Shown one piece after another: positions 5,065-13,397 of a stretch of 15,934 nt of DNA. Source of the DNA: Firmicutes bacterium UBA3553 (lineage in GTDB: Bacteria; Bacillota; Clostridia; Tissierellales; Sedimentibacteraceae); assembly GCA_002381185.1 (NCBI GenBank), contig DFOA01000069.1:17850-33783 (forward strand). The letters are read 5' to 3'. The stretch's first letter is position 1; every line of letters starts with the position of its first letter. The notes under the pieces were generated by a model that saw only the letters and a program-made list of their open reading frames with translations, was not told the DNA's origin and made no database searches. The position numbers and the translations under genes are program-made.

Positions 5065-6147
5065 ATGGCTGATATCCTGATATTGACTGCATCCTTTGGA
5101 ATGGGGCACAATAGCGTTTCCAATGCCTTAAAGGAACAAATTGAATCAGAAGACAAACATGTGAAAATTGTCATTGCAGATATTTTGGAAATAGTAAATC
5201 CAAAAATAAAAAGCTTTAGTTCAAAAATGTATTGCGAACTGACAGAAAATTATCCGATTGTATATAACGCATTTTACGATATAAAGGTAAATTATAAAAA
5301 TAATATTTTAGATAGTGTTTTTTGTAACCTATGTTATAAAAAATTTTATGAATATATGTTAATTGAGAAACCAAAGGTTATTATAAGCACATTTCCTCTA
5401 TGTTCATGTATAGTATCAAAAATAAAAGAAGAATATAATGCCTATGTTAATCTTATTACTGTAATAACCGATGTGGTGGACAGCTGGGAATGGATTTATA
5501 AAGGAACAAACATGTATATGGTTCCTACAAATGAAATAAAGAACAGATTAATTAATAAAGGAATTAACAAGAATATTATAATTGTAACAGGTATACCTGT
5601 TAAAAAGGAATTTATAAATAGAAACATAAATTTTTCTGTTAAAAACAAGAATTCGATTTTGATAGTATTAAGCGGAGTTGATAATATTTCTAAAAACATG
5701 CTCTATGAGCTTGACAAGAACAATAATATTAAGATAAAAATAGTAACAGGCAGAAATAAAAAACTTTTCAATAAATTATCTGACTGCGTATTCACTAATA
5801 TAGAAGTTTACGGCTATGTAAATAACTTAAATCAAATGATGGATGAGTCTTTGTTCATTGTTACAAAACCGGGAGGAGTAACCATATTCGAAGCAATAAG
5901 TAAGGAATTGCCTTTAATAGTATTAAATTCAAACATCGGTCAGGAAAAGGGAAATATTGAATTTATCAAACAAAATAAACTAGGTATTGTTATTAATGAC
6001 CTTGGCAATTTACCATATGTATTTGATTATTATATTAATAATACGGGTATAATTAATTATTACTGCAAAAATATGAGAAGGATAAGGAAGACTATTAATT
6101 ATAAAAGGTTTTTCGGCTCTGTCCTTAGCGAGGTGATTATGGTATGA
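5065..6147 (+). CDS. MGDG-synthase-like glycolipid glycosyltransferase
   Basis: This 360-residue protein belongs to the GT28/monogalactosyldiacylglycerol synthase group, which includes the processive diacylglycerol glucosyltransferase UgtP. Such enzymes transfer sugar from a UDP-sugar to a membrane lipid at the cytoplasmic face. The N-terminus has the glycine motif SFGMGH (residues 10-15). The acceptor-side half contains VITDVVDSWEW and the linker IIIVTGIPV. The C-terminal half has VTKPGGVTIFEAISKELP, the nucleotide-sugar binding segment of GT28 enzymes. It lacks signal or transmembrane segments. AAAAAGGAG precedes the start. It overlaps the next gene by four bases (ATGA), so the two are coupled. 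Which sugar and lipid are used cannot be told from sequence. Confidence 0.85.
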   Translation: MADILILTASFGMGHNSVSNALKEQIESEDKHVKIVIADILEIVNPKIKSFSSKMYCELTENYPIVYNAFYDIKVNYKNNILDSVFCNLCYKKFYEYMLIEKPKVIISTFPLCSCIVSKIKEEYNAYVNLITVITDVVDSWEWIYKGTNMYMVPTNEIKNRLINKGINKNIIIVTGIPVKKEFINRNINFSVKNKNSILIVLSGVDNISKNMLYELDKNNNIKIKIVTGRNKKLFNKLSDCVFTNIEVYGYVNNLNQMMDESLFIVTKPGGVTIFEAISKELPLIVLNSNIGQEKGNIEFIKQNKLGIVINDLGNLPYVFDYYINNTGIINYYCKNMRRIRKTINYKRFFGSVLSEVIMV

Positions 6148-7190
6148 ATTTAAAAAAACTCAAAAAAAGTTTTGGATTAATCTTTATTGTTTTATCTGCA
6201 ATATTCATGCTTATTATATTGTTTAAAAATGATGATTTAGTCAATTTGTTCAAGGTAATTAATAAAATTAATATAAATTACATTATAATTGCCTTTTTAT
6301 ATATTTTTATATTTTGGTTCCTTGAAGCTGCCATGATTTATTCTTTGATTATTAAATTTACTGATCATAAAAGAAACTGGAATACCTTTTGGCTTGCGGT
6401 GAAAGTTACAATGATCGGTCAATATTACAGCAATATTACACCCATGGCAACAGGCGGCCAGCCGGTTCAGCTGTACATTCTAAAGGATGACAATATTTCT
6501 TTAAGCAACGGAACAGCAATTCTTATAAGCAAGTTTTTACTTTTTCAGATTGGCATAACCATTTATTCATTTTGTCTTGCAGTTTATAAAGTGAAGCTTT
6601 TGATTAATTATTACAACGGTGCTTCTGCTTTTATAATTGCGGGATTAACATTAAATATGATCATGCTCGGTACAATTATATTAATAGCATTTAATCAACA
6701 GGTTTTATTGAAAATATGCGGTACATTATTTAATTTATTATATAGAGTTCATATCATAAAAGATGTTAAGAAAGTAATGAATAAAACTGAAAATTTCATA
6801 TCTGAATACAAAGAAAGCATCGGAAAATTAAAAGAAGATTATTGGTTTACAATAAAAATGTATGCAATAACCTTCATACAGCTTACGGTATTCTTCAGTA
6901 CTACATTTTTCGTTTACAAATCGCTTAATTTAAATGAATCCAATATTCTGGATATAATATGTTTACAGTCATTTTTGTATATGGCAGTATCTTTTATACC
7001 TACTCCGGGCACAGCAGGCGCAAGCGAGGTTGGTTTTATGCTTCTGCTGGGACATTTGTTCCCTTCAAATATACTTTCAACAGCAATGTTGTTATGGAGG
7101 GGAATAAGCTATTATTTCAGTTTAATATTCAGCGGTATTTTTTCTTTTACAGTAACAGCATTAGGAAAGAAAAACATACTAATCAGTTAG
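6144..7190 (+). CDS. UPF0104/YbhN-like integral membrane protein (lysylphosphatidylglycerol synthase TM family)
   Basis: This 348-residue multispan membrane protein belongs to the family that forms the flippase half of MprF and stand-alone YbhN/AglD-like proteins. Visible family segments are QYYSNITPMATGGQPVQLY near residues 92-110 and FIPTPGTAGASEVGFMLL near residue 285. About eight hydrophobic spans are apparent. The lysyl-transferase domain of MprF is absent. The ATG overlaps the stop of the glycosyltransferase. The pairing suggests it handles or translocates the glycolipid that enzyme makes; this is inference from context. Confidence 0.85.
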   Translation: MNLKKLKKSFGLIFIVLSAIFMLIILFKNDDLVNLFKVINKININYIIIAFLYIFIFWFLEAAMIYSLIIKFTDHKRNWNTFWLAVKVTMIGQYYSNITPMATGGQPVQLYILKDDNISLSNGTAILISKFLLFQIGITIYSFCLAVYKVKLLINYYNGASAFIIAGLTLNMIMLGTIILIAFNQQVLLKICGTLFNLLYRVHIIKDVKKVMNKTENFISEYKESIGKLKEDYWFTIKMYAITFIQLTVFFSTTFFVYKSLNLNESNILDIICLQSFLYMAVSFIPTPGTAGASEVGFMLLLGHLFPSNILSTAMLLWRGISYYFSLIFSGIFSFTVTALGKKNILIS

Positions 7191-7203
7191 CCTTTTAAAA
7201 ACA

Positions 7204-7223
7204 AAGGGGATTGTTTTCCCCTT
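7204..7223 (+). terminator. Short G/C hairpin after the glycosyltransferase operon
   Basis: The arms AAGGGGA (7204-7210) and TCCCCTT (7217-7223) form a 7-bp stem with a 6-base loop, 13 bases after the stop at 7190. The T-run after it is poor. It lies between convergent genes, so it may serve the leftward transcript too. Confidence 0.5.
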
Positions 7224-7256
7224 GAGTCTTCATTCCAATGATTTACATTGATCTTA

Positions 7257-7592
7257 TCAAAAACCATAATTTCCTGAAATACTGCTGATTATCAGCAATA
7301 TTATTCCTATCAAAGTCATAAAAATGAAAAATCCAAAATTATTTCTTAGCCGAAAACTATCCTTGGATGCTTCTAAAAAGGTTCTTTTCGAAACGCTTTC
7401 CGCATGAAAATTTCTTGTATCGTTGCTTCCTACAATAGCTCCCCCGGCCGCAAGAAAACAGACTAATCCCGAATAAAAAAACACATTTGACAGTATATAA
7501 TTAAATATTGTGGATATTGCAAAAACTACAATGCAAATAACAATCAGCATTAATAATATTTTTTTAAAATAATCAATCAAATCCGTCAGCAT
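7257..7592 (-). CDS. Small membrane protein of unknown function
   Basis: This is a 111-residue protein. The start is placed at ATG 7590-7592 because GGGGG (7603-7607) lies ten bases upstream; the ATG at 7599-7601 would touch that site. There are three hydrophobic segments: about residues 14-33, 37-52 (ending AAGGAIVGSND) and 87-105. A polar loop (TRNFHAESVSKRTFLEASKD) lies between the last two. The family is not recognised. It is the last gene of a leftward group with another small membrane protein and a sugar isomerase, 51 bases after its neighbour. Confidence 0.65.
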   Translation of the reverse strand: MLTDLIDYFKKILLMLIVICIVVFAISTIFNYILSNVFFYSGLVCFLAAGGAIVGSNDTRNFHAESVSKRTFLEASKDSFRLRNNFGFFIFMTLIGIILLIISSISGNYGF

Positions 7593-7643
7593 CTTCACCA
7601 TTCCCCCATAAAAAATACTCTTATTTATATGCCTTATACTAAT

Positions 7644-7973
7644 TTAATCAAAATAATCCTGTGCTTCCCTGTATGCCAGTACCTCTGTAAATACATATGC
7701 AATCCATGAGGCTGCTATAAAAAACCTGTTAAAATACATACCTGCCCATAATGATAAAAGCATAATTATATTAAGGACCATATTGTTTTTTGTCTTTACA
7801 GCTTCTTTTTCAAATTTAAATTTTGTTATAATCTTAAATATTATTTGAGAAAGAATTATTAAAATCATAATAGCTATTACATAGTTTATTACATCAAAAA
7901 ATATATAAAAACACAGCAGGCCCATTAATAATATATTTATTGATGATTTTAAAATATAGAATTTCTTATACAT
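7644..7973 (-). CDS. Small membrane protein of unknown function
   Basis: This 109-residue protein starts with a basic MYKKFYILK segment, has three or four hydrophobic spans, and ends in an acidic tail, AYREAQDYFD. Its ATG overlaps the last codons of the upstream isomerase gene (8-base overlap), so translation is coupled and the two are in one operon. The family is not recognised. The C-terminal span pair around WAGMYFNRFFIAASWIAYVF is the most distinctive part. Confidence 0.65.
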   Translation of the reverse strand: MYKKFYILKSSINILLMGLLCFYIFFDVINYVIAIMILIILSQIIFKIITKFKFEKEAVKTKNNMVLNIIMLLSLWAGMYFNRFFIAASWIAYVFTEVLAYREAQDYFD

Positions 7974-8772
7974 AATCTCTCCTATTATAAATTACCGTCT
8001 CCAGGCAGCTTTTTGCTTTATCCAGAAATTCTGAAGGCTGCATATTTTTTTCTTCTTCATATGGATATGTTTCCATGGAAAAGCTTTTAATATTTGTCCG
8101 TTCAATAATATTTATTATTTTTTCCCAATTAACATGACCTTTTCCCGGAACCCAGTGCCTGTCGCATATACCGTCATTGTCTGACAGATGTACCGCCATA
8201 AGTTTATTTTTCCACTTATCGAGGATTTCTCCCATACTTCCACCATTAACAAAATCATGAGAGGAATCATAACAGAATCCCGCATTCGGAGATTCAATTT
8301 CTTTAAGTATAAACTCAGTATACTGAAACATTTGAGTGTTTTCAACCGCCACCTTGATATCTATGCTTTCTGCTTCTGTTATTATTTTTTTAAATGAATC
8401 ATATCCATTGGAATACTTAAAAACATTATTGTCTCCCTGTACAGCGTGTATTACAACGGTTTCCGCACCACTGCCCTTACATTCATTCAGCCACCTTTTA
8501 ACAATATTAACATGGTTGTTTCTTTCTGAGCTGCTTTCACTCCATAGATTGTTTATATTGTCAAAAGGCAGGTGCACATTGTCCAGTTTTAAATCATAAT
8601 AGTATAAAATCTTATTGAGTTCTGTCCTGCTAACTGTATATGGATAATACTCGTCTTCCCACCACAGCATTACATAATCGTATCCTGCGTGCTTTATTAA
8701 TTTAGTTCTTTCCTCAAAAGGCAGTATGTAACCAAACCAATGAAATATACCTGTATTATATTTATTTGTCAT
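7966..8772 (-). CDS. TIM-barrel sugar phosphate isomerase/epimerase family protein
   Basis: This 268-residue protein is of the AP endonuclease 2-like superfamily, which covers xylose isomerase-like epimerases and related metal enzymes. Visible metal-site segments in order are VHLPFDN, VIHAVQG, KVAVENTQ, CYDSSHD, MAVHLSDNDG with DRHWVPGKGHVNW, and SMETYPYE. These give the His/Glu/Asp ligands typical of the fold. The start is ATG 8770-8772 with AGAGGT (8777-8782) upstream. The longer frame starting at 8805 is rejected because that ATG lies inside the -10 box of the gene's own promoter. The substrate is unknown. It leads a group with two small membrane proteins. Confidence 0.82.
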   Translation of the reverse strand: MTNKYNTGIFHWFGYILPFEERTKLIKHAGYDYVMLWWEDEYYPYTVSRTELNKILYYYDLKLDNVHLPFDNINNLWSESSSERNNHVNIVKRWLNECKGSGAETVVIHAVQGDNNVFKYSNGYDSFKKIITEAESIDIKVAVENTQMFQYTEFILKEIESPNAGFCYDSSHDFVNGGSMGEILDKWKNKLMAVHLSDNDGICDRHWVPGKGHVNWEKIINIIERTNIKSFSMETYPYEEEKNMQPSEFLDKAKSCLETVIYNRRDYV

Positions 8773-8803
8773 ATTAACCTCTACGAATTGAATGTATACA
8801 ATC

Positions 8804-8832
8804 ATTATACAATAATAATAAATTACAGTAAA
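8804..8832 (-). promoter_or_regulatory. Promoter of the isomerase operon with a TATACAAT repeat
   Basis: On the minus strand, -35 TTTACT (8827-8832) and -10 TATAAT (8804-8809) are 17 bases apart. Start would be near 8797, about 25 bases before the ATG at 8772. Plus-strand TATACAAT occurs at 8806-8813 and again at 8795-8802, 11 bp apart. These copies cover the -10 and the start point, where a repressor could bind. Confidence 0.6.
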
Positions 8833-8834
8833 CT

Positions 8835-8881
8835 AAAAGGCGGTGATAATTAAAATTATTTATCAATTATTACCGCCTTTT
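8835..8881 (-). terminator. Intrinsic terminator of the MATE gene
   Basis: The arms 8835-8851 and 8865-8881 pair over 17 bp with one mismatch, containing the core AAAAGGCGGT/ACCGCCTTTT. Reading leftward from the MATE stop at 8899, the stem ends in TTTT. It lies next to the -35 of the isomerase promoter and separates the two units. A T-run also follows on the plus strand, so it may work both ways. Confidence 0.75.
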
Positions 8882-8898
8882 TGTTACAATTGATTTTC

Positions 8899-10224
8899 TT
8901 ATGCTGAAAGTTTATTTTGGGACTTCAGCAATGATATTACCTGTATGCTTATCATAGCAACCCAACCGATGCCTGTAGCTATTGCAACAGCATTGAGCTG
9001 CATTGATCCAGACATGGTATAGGTTAAAATTACCCTTATTGCAATTTGGGATAATGTTGCGCCAAACGCTAAATGTATCAAGCCTATGCCGCGAAAAAAG
9101 CCTTGAAAGGAGTTAGATACAAATGACAAAGGATAAAATATGCACATTATACCTAAATAACTCAATGCAATTTTTGTTACCTGCAAATTTTCTTCGGATA
9201 TCAGGAGGGACAAAGCCCATGGTTTTGCAATGAATAAAACAAGGCTTAGAACTAGACCTGTAGCGACCATCAGCCTCATACCATGCTTTAGCCCTTCTTT
9301 TACACGCTCTTTTTCGTTATGGCCGTGATTTTGAGCTACAAAGACTGCAATTGCAGCTGCACCGCCGTCACCAAATGCAAGAATCAGCTGTTCTATGCAT
9401 ATGTCGGCTGTGTATGCCATAACTGCTGCAGTACCCAATGCATTAATTGCGCTCTGAACCAAAAGTTTTCCGAAGAACAAGCTGGACTGCTGCAGCGATG
9501 ATGTCATACCAAATTGAAATGAAGTTAAAAATAATTTCTTGTCCCAGACCAAATCCTTCTTTTGCATGTGAAGTACCGGCAGGTATCTTACAATATATAA
9601 AAAACACAGCAATGATGATATTACCTGAGACAGAACTGTTGCCAAAGCAGCTCCTTTTACTCCCATTCCTAAAGTTGCTACGAAAAAATAATTAAAAAAT
9701 ATATTACCGGACACAGAAATAAGCAAGACTAACAGCATTACATTAGATTTTCCTAATGCCTGAAGAATGCTTGATTGCAGGTTATAGAACAAACAAAATA
9801 CCATACCGGCAAAAATAATTCGCAAATATGCTATAGAATCAGAAAACAGGTTTTCAGGAGTTCGAATGGCATGTAATATAGGATTTACAAAAATAAATCC
9901 TATCAATGATAAAATTACCGTCATTATTATACCGATAGCTGCTGTCAAGAAAATTGTTTTTCGTAATTTTTCATAATTCTTAGCGCCGTAAGAATTAGCA
10001 TACAGTATTGAAAAACCTACACATAATCCTATAATAATTGCTATGAATAAATTCATTACGCTTCCGCTTACTCCAACAGAAGCAAAGGCATCCTCACCTA
10101 CATATCGTCCCACTATCATCATATTTATGGTATTATAAAATTGCTGAATAATATTTCCAATGAGCAGCGGGAATGCAAGTTTAATTATTTGTTTTGTTAT
10201 ATTGCCTTCAGTTAAATAAGTCAT
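8899..10224 (-). CDS. MATE family multidrug/sodium antiporter
   Basis: This 441-residue protein has twelve hydrophobic segments, the usual size and topology of MATE transporters, which export drugs or metabolites using Na+ or H+ gradients. It opens with MTYLTEGNITKQIIKLAFP and LLIGNIIQQFYN, followed by MMIVGRYVGEDAFASVG, which is the conserved N-lobe start. The second lobe begins near FQFGMTSSLQQSSLF. The start is ATG 10222-10224 with AGAAGGTG just upstream. The longer frame reaching 10347 would run through the gene's promoter and the pyrR terminator. It is monocistronic, bounded by its own promoter (10273-10301) and terminator (8835-8881). The substrate cannot be predicted. Confidence 0.88.
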   Translation of the reverse strand: MTYLTEGNITKQIIKLAFPLLIGNIIQQFYNTINMMIVGRYVGEDAFASVGVSGSVMNLFIAIIIGLCVGFSILYANSYGAKNYEKLRKTIFLTAAIGIIMTVILSLIGFIFVNPILHAIRTPENLFSDSIAYLRIIFAGMVFCLFYNLQSSILQALGKSNVMLLVLLISVSGNIFFNYFFVATLGMGVKGAALATVLSQVISSLLCFLYIVRYLPVLHMQKKDLVWDKKLFLTSFQFGMTSSLQQSSLFFGKLLVQSAINALGTAAVMAYTADICIEQLILAFGDGGAAAIAVFVAQNHGHNEKERVKEGLKHGMRLMVATGLVLSLVLFIAKPWALSLLISEENLQVTKIALSYLGIMCIFYPLSFVSNSFQGFFRGIGLIHLAFGATLSQIAIRVILTYTMSGSMQLNAVAIATGIGWVAMISIQVISLLKSQNKLSA

Positions 10225-10272
10225 ATTCACCTTCTGAAAGAGGGACGGACTAAACCGCCCGTTATCTAAGTA

Positions 10273-10301
10273 ATTATAATGCCGCAATTCTTGAAAGTCA
10301 A
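10273..10301 (-). promoter_or_regulatory. Promoter of the MATE gene
   Basis: On the minus strand, -35 TTGACT (10296-10301) and -10 TATAAT (10273-10278) have a 17-base spacer, close to consensus. Start near 10266 leaves a leader of about 40 bases. That leader contains a short imperfect hairpin, GGGCGG with CCGTCCC (about 10242-10260), just before the RBS. Confidence 0.7.
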
Positions 10302-10307
10302 CGAAGA

Positions 10308-10336
10308 AAGCTGGTGACGTTTGCCGCCACCAGCTT
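10308..10336 (-). terminator. Terminator of the hlyD-like to pyrR operon
   Basis: The arms AAGCTGGTG and CACCAGCTT (10336-10328 and 10316-10308) form a 9-bp GC-rich stem with an 11-base loop, 18 bases after the pyrR stop. TTTCTTCGTT follows on the minus strand. The MATE promoter begins 7 bases further on. Confidence 0.75.
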
Positions 10337-10354
10337 CCATTTTTCAATAAATTT

Positions 10355-10885
10355 TTATTCTGCTATAACAACCTGATTACTGCTGTCCGTCTCCTCCAGC
10401 TGTACGCTGATTCTTTCTGTCCTGGAAGTAGGCACGTTCTTTCCGATGAAATCAGCTCTTATGGGAAGCTCCCTGTGTCCTCTGTCTATTAAGACAGCTA
10501 ATTCCACATTTTTAGGCCTGCCCTGGTCTACAACAGCATCCAGTGCGGCTCTTACGGTTCTACCCGTATACAAAACATCATCCACAAGGACAACTGTTTT
10601 ATCTTTTATATTAAAGTCAAAGCTCTTAACTGATAAAGGCGCTCTGTCATCTTTTTCATAATCATCTCTGTAATAGGTTATATCCAAAGGAAAAACAGGT
10701 ACTTTAGATCCTTCTATTTCTTCTATTTTTGCTGCGAGCCTCAGAGCCAAAGGCCAACCCCTGGTTTTTACACCAATAAGTACAACATTTTCAACCCCTT
10801 TGTTTTTTTCTATAATTTCATGGGAAATTCTGAACAATGCCCTTTCAACAGCTTTTTCATCCATTATTATTGCTTTTGTTTTCAT
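10355..10885 (-). CDS. pyrR: PyrR pyrimidine operon regulator / uracil phosphoribosyltransferase
   Basis: This 176-residue protein is normal length for PyrR. PyrR binds pyr mRNA in response to UMP/UTP, promoting attenuation, and has uracil phosphoribosyltransferase activity. The PRPP-binding loop VVLVDDVLYTGRT spans residues 98-110. The family segments VLIGVKTRGWPLALRL and LDITYYRDD are present, as is the C-terminal PTSRTERISVQL. The start ATG 10883-10885 has GGAGGG eight bases upstream, overlapping the end of the rluD-like gene. It is the last gene of the operon. No pyr biosynthetic genes lie in the window, so it probably acts in trans. The lsp - pseudouridine synthase - pyrR order matches that known from Bacillus. 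Confidence 0.95.
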   Translation of the reverse strand: MKTKAIIMDEKAVERALFRISHEIIEKNKGVENVVLIGVKTRGWPLALRLAAKIEEIEGSKVPVFPLDITYYRDDYEKDDRAPLSVKSFDFNIKDKTVVLVDDVLYTGRTVRAALDAVVDQGRPKNVELAVLIDRGHRELPIRADFIGKNVPTSRTERISVQLEETDSSNQVVIAE

Positions 10886-10887
10886 AC

Positions 10888-11850
10888 CTATTGCCCTCCA
10901 ATAATTCTTAATACCTTTTGAAAATATTCCGGCAAGTTGCTTTCAAATTCCATGTATTCTCCGGTGGTCGGATGAACAAATCCCACTGATTTAGAGTGAA
11001 GAAGCTGACCCCTAAGCCCGAATTTATTTATCTTGCTGCCGTAGACGTCATCACCCACAACAGGGTGCCCGATGTACTTCATATGAACTCTTATCTGATG
11101 AGTTCTTCCTGTTTCCAGCTTTAATTTAATTAACGTAAATTTTTTGTATCTTTCAACTACCCAAAAGTTTGTCACGGCATTTTTACTGTTTTTATATGTA
11201 ACCGTGCGTTTTTTCCTGTCTTTTTCGCTTCTGCCAAGGGGTACGTCTATAATTCCGGAATCGTCCTTTATATTCCCTTCAACTAATGCGTAATAAATTC
11301 TGTTTATAGAATGTTCCATAAGGCATTTGGCTAAAAAATTATGAGACTTGTCATTTTTTGCAACAAGCATAAGTCCTGATGTATTCATATCAAGCCTGTG
11401 AACTATTCCCGGGCGCATTACTCCGTTTATTGAGGATAAATTTTTCAAATGGTACATTAATCCGTTCACCAAGGTTCCGGAATAATGACCGGGAGCCGGG
11501 TGAACAACCATGCCCTGTGCTTTATTTATAACGGCTAAATCATCATCCTCATAGACTATGTCAATAGGAATATTCTCAGCAGCAACATCCAGAACCTCAG
11601 GTTCAGGTAATATTATTCGTATAGAATCATTTAACCTTATTTTGTAATTCGACTTAATAATTTTATCATTAACCGTTACATTTCCATCTGCTATAAGCTT
11701 TTGCACGGAACTTCGCGACATATCTTCCAACATACCGGAAACATAGACGTCTATTCTTTCGTTTTCTTTATCAGATAGTATTGTTAGCTCATTATCTTCA
11801 TTTTCATATTCAAAATCTTCGTTTTCGAATATATCAAATTCATTATCCAT
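10888..11850 (-). CDS. rluD: RluD/RluA family 23S rRNA pseudouridine synthase
   Basis: This enzyme converts specific uridines in 23S rRNA to pseudouridine. After an acidic N-terminal extension (about residues 1-28), an S4 RNA-binding domain runs through RIDVYVSGM and SRSSVQKLIADGNVTVN. The catalytic domain has MRPGIVHRLDMNTSGL with catalytic Asp (D154 counting from ATG 11850), LKLETGRTHQIRVHM and GHPVVGDDVYG. The ATG at 11848-11850 is chosen over the TTG at 11868. It overlaps the lspA stop by eight bases and gives 320 residues. In B. subtilis the equivalent gene beside lspA and pyrR is ylyB; the exact target uridines are not settled by sequence, so the symbol indicates family. Confidence 0.9.
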   Translation of the reverse strand: MDNEFDIFENEDFEYENEDNELTILSDKENERIDVYVSGMLEDMSRSSVQKLIADGNVTVNDKIIKSNYKIRLNDSIRIILPEPEVLDVAAENIPIDIVYEDDDLAVINKAQGMVVHPAPGHYSGTLVNGLMYHLKNLSSINGVMRPGIVHRLDMNTSGLMLVAKNDKSHNFLAKCLMEHSINRIYYALVEGNIKDDSGIIDVPLGRSEKDRKKRTVTYKNSKNAVTNFWVVERYKKFTLIKLKLETGRTHQIRVHMKYIGHPVVGDDVYGSKINKFGLRGQLLHSKSVGFVHPTTGEYMEFESNLPEYFQKVLRIIGGQ

Positions 11851-12319
11851 TAACTTCACTCTTTTCAAACTTATTAAAAAGAATCAAAAAAATCATCAGT
11901 ATGGTCCCGCACACAACAAAACTGTCCGCAATATTAAATATGGGGAAGTTGTAAAAGCTTCCAAACCTTACGTCAATAAAATCAACAACATAACCGAAAC
12001 GAAATCTGTCAATAAAATTGCCTATGGCTCCCCCTGCAATCATGGCTATTGAAAGTCTTGATAAGTTAGTTATATTTTTTGTTTTAAAATAAATGTATGC
12101 TAATACTAAAAGCATAATTATTGTTACTATAATAAAAAACCATCTCTGGTTTTGCAGTATGCTAAATGCTGCTCCTCTGTTTTCCGCATACGTGAATCTG
12201 AGAAAATCTCCTATTATTTTTACCGATCCTCCGTCTTTCAATACAGCGACAGACCATAACTTTGTTAACTGGTCTAATATTATGGATGCTGCAAAGACTA
12301 TTCCTATTAACATATTCAT
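11843..12319 (-). CDS. lspA: Lipoprotein signal peptidase (signal peptidase II)
   Basis: This 158-residue membrane aspartic protease cleaves signal peptides of diacylglyceryl-modified prolipoproteins. Four hydrophobic spans are seen. The family motifs are all present: DQLTK (16-20), ENRGAAF (46-52), GGAIGNFIDR (96-105), VVDFID with catalytic D113, and FNIADS with catalytic D132. The 19-residue spacing between the two aspartates is that of characterised LspA enzymes. The start at 12319 has GAGAGG five bases upstream. It follows ylmH by 12 bases and overlaps the next gene. Confidence 0.95.
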   Translation of the reverse strand: MNMLIGIVFAASIILDQLTKLWSVAVLKDGGSVKIIGDFLRFTYAENRGAAFSILQNQRWFFIIVTIIMLLVLAYIYFKTKNITNLSRLSIAMIAGGAIGNFIDRFRFGYVVDFIDVRFGSFYNFPIFNIADSFVVCGTILMIFLILFNKFEKSEVNG

Positions 12320-12331
12320 ATAAACCTCTCG

Positions 12332-13117
12332 TTAAACATAGTGTTTGATTTCAATTTTATATTTCCCGTTTTTTGTAAGGCCTGGCAACCCGGAAATTTT
12401 AAAGCGTCCGTACTTGCTTATTGAAATCATGTCTTTTTCTTTTATTTCTGCTGCAACTCTTTCTTCAATCTGCCAGTTTACTTTCACATTGCCTGCTCTT
12501 ACCATATCTGATGATGTTTCTCTGGATTTGCCTGTAATATGCTTTACAATATTGTCTATTCTCATTGATGAACTTGTTATGTTCAGTACAACATGTTCCT
12601 GCTCTTTGAAATTGACATCATCAACTTTAATTTTTTCTGCTTCTATTTTATTATGCCCTATTTTGTCTAAATTGTACATTATATAATCGGAGATATCATT
12701 GTGCAGAACAATATCAGCATAATCCTCATACACATAAATATCCCCTGTTTTATTCCTGTCTATGCCAAGCGACATCAAAGCCCCAAGATAATCTTTATGA
12801 TTTAATGTCTTAAATTTAGAACGGTTATAAACACGAAGCCCTGTTATAAATTCATCCTCGTCAATACTTTCAATATAATCAGGGTATAAAATGAAAACTT
12901 TCCTCTCACTGTGCTCGAATGAGGGGAAAAGTTCAAATTTTATATCATAATTTTTAATTATGGGCAAACTCAGCTCTGCAACATATGGATTTGTAAATTC
13001 CGTAGCTGCAGAGACAAAATTCTTATTAACATACAAAGACTTGTCAGCAATTTTCCTTACTGAATTTTTTGTTTCATCGTCTTTTATAAAATCATAATAT
13101 TTATCAAAATCTTTCAT
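12332..13117 (-). CDS. ylmH: YlmH-type S4-domain RNA-binding protein
   Basis: This 261-residue protein belongs to the YlmH family of the division-associated ylm cluster. It contains the N-terminal region FVSAATEFTNPYVAEL and a central ylmH-specific domain. The C-terminal S4 RNA-binding domain (MRIDNIVKHITGKSRETSS to GNVKVNW) is present. The start is ATG 13115-13117 with AAGGGG six bases upstream; the longer frame from 13138 begins inside ylmG and has no RBS. The product is expected to bind structured RNA, probably on the ribosome, where YlmH-type proteins have been linked to rescue of stalled complexes. Here divIVA does not follow it; lspA comes directly after. Confidence 0.9.
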   Translation of the reverse strand: MKDFDKYYDFIKDDETKNSVRKIADKSLYVNKNFVSAATEFTNPYVAELSLPIIKNYDIKFELFPSFEHSERKVFILYPDYIESIDEDEFITGLRVYNRSKFKTLNHKDYLGALMSLGIDRNKTGDIYVYEDYADIVLHNDISDYIMYNLDKIGHNKIEAEKIKVDDVNFKEQEHVVLNITSSSMRIDNIVKHITGKSRETSSDMVRAGNVKVNWQIEERVAAEIKEKDMISISKYGRFKISGLPGLTKNGKYKIEIKHYV

Positions 13118-13127
13118 GTTATTCCCC

Positions 13128-13388
13128 TTAAAAGGCAAAAAGTATATTTTGCATTAAACCTAATAATAAAAATGCCAAAATAGGAGAAAAATCAATCATT
13201 CCCATGCCTAATCCCAATCTATCTAAAATTGCTCTGCAGGGAGCCAAAATCGGCTCAGTCATTTGATAGATAAAGTAGGAAATCTTCGAAGATTGTAGGG
13301 TTGGGAAAAATGACAGCAATACTCTTGCCAGTATTAATAAATCAATGATTCTTAATAGTGAGCTAAGAGCTATTTTAATTGTATACAT
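13128..13388 (-). CDS. ylmG: YlmG/YggT family membrane protein
   Basis: This 86-residue protein has two membrane spans separated by a conserved loop: ILARVLLSFFP in the first part, then MTEPILAPCRAILDRLG, the YggT signature, then a second hydrophobic span (FSPILAFLLLGLMQNILF). Family members sit next to sepF in Gram-positive bacteria and in cyanobacteria and plastids affect division or nucleoid organisation. AAGGAG precedes the ATG. It begins 9 bases after sepF and ends just before ylmH. Confidence 0.92.
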   Translation of the reverse strand: MYTIKIALSSLLRIIDLLILARVLLSFFPTLQSSKISYFIYQMTEPILAPCRAILDRLGLGMGMIDFSPILAFLLLGLMQNILFAF

Positions 13389-13397
13389 AGGTGCTCC

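Noticed and set aside
8773..8805. N-terminal extension of the isomerase to ATG 8805
   Set aside because: The ATG lies inside the -10 box of the gene's own promoter, while ATG 8772 has an RBS and begins the family-like sequence.
10225..10347. N-terminal extension of the MATE protein by 41 residues
   Set aside because: It would cross a near-consensus promoter and the pyrR terminator. The conserved MATE start matches ATG 10224 with an RBS.
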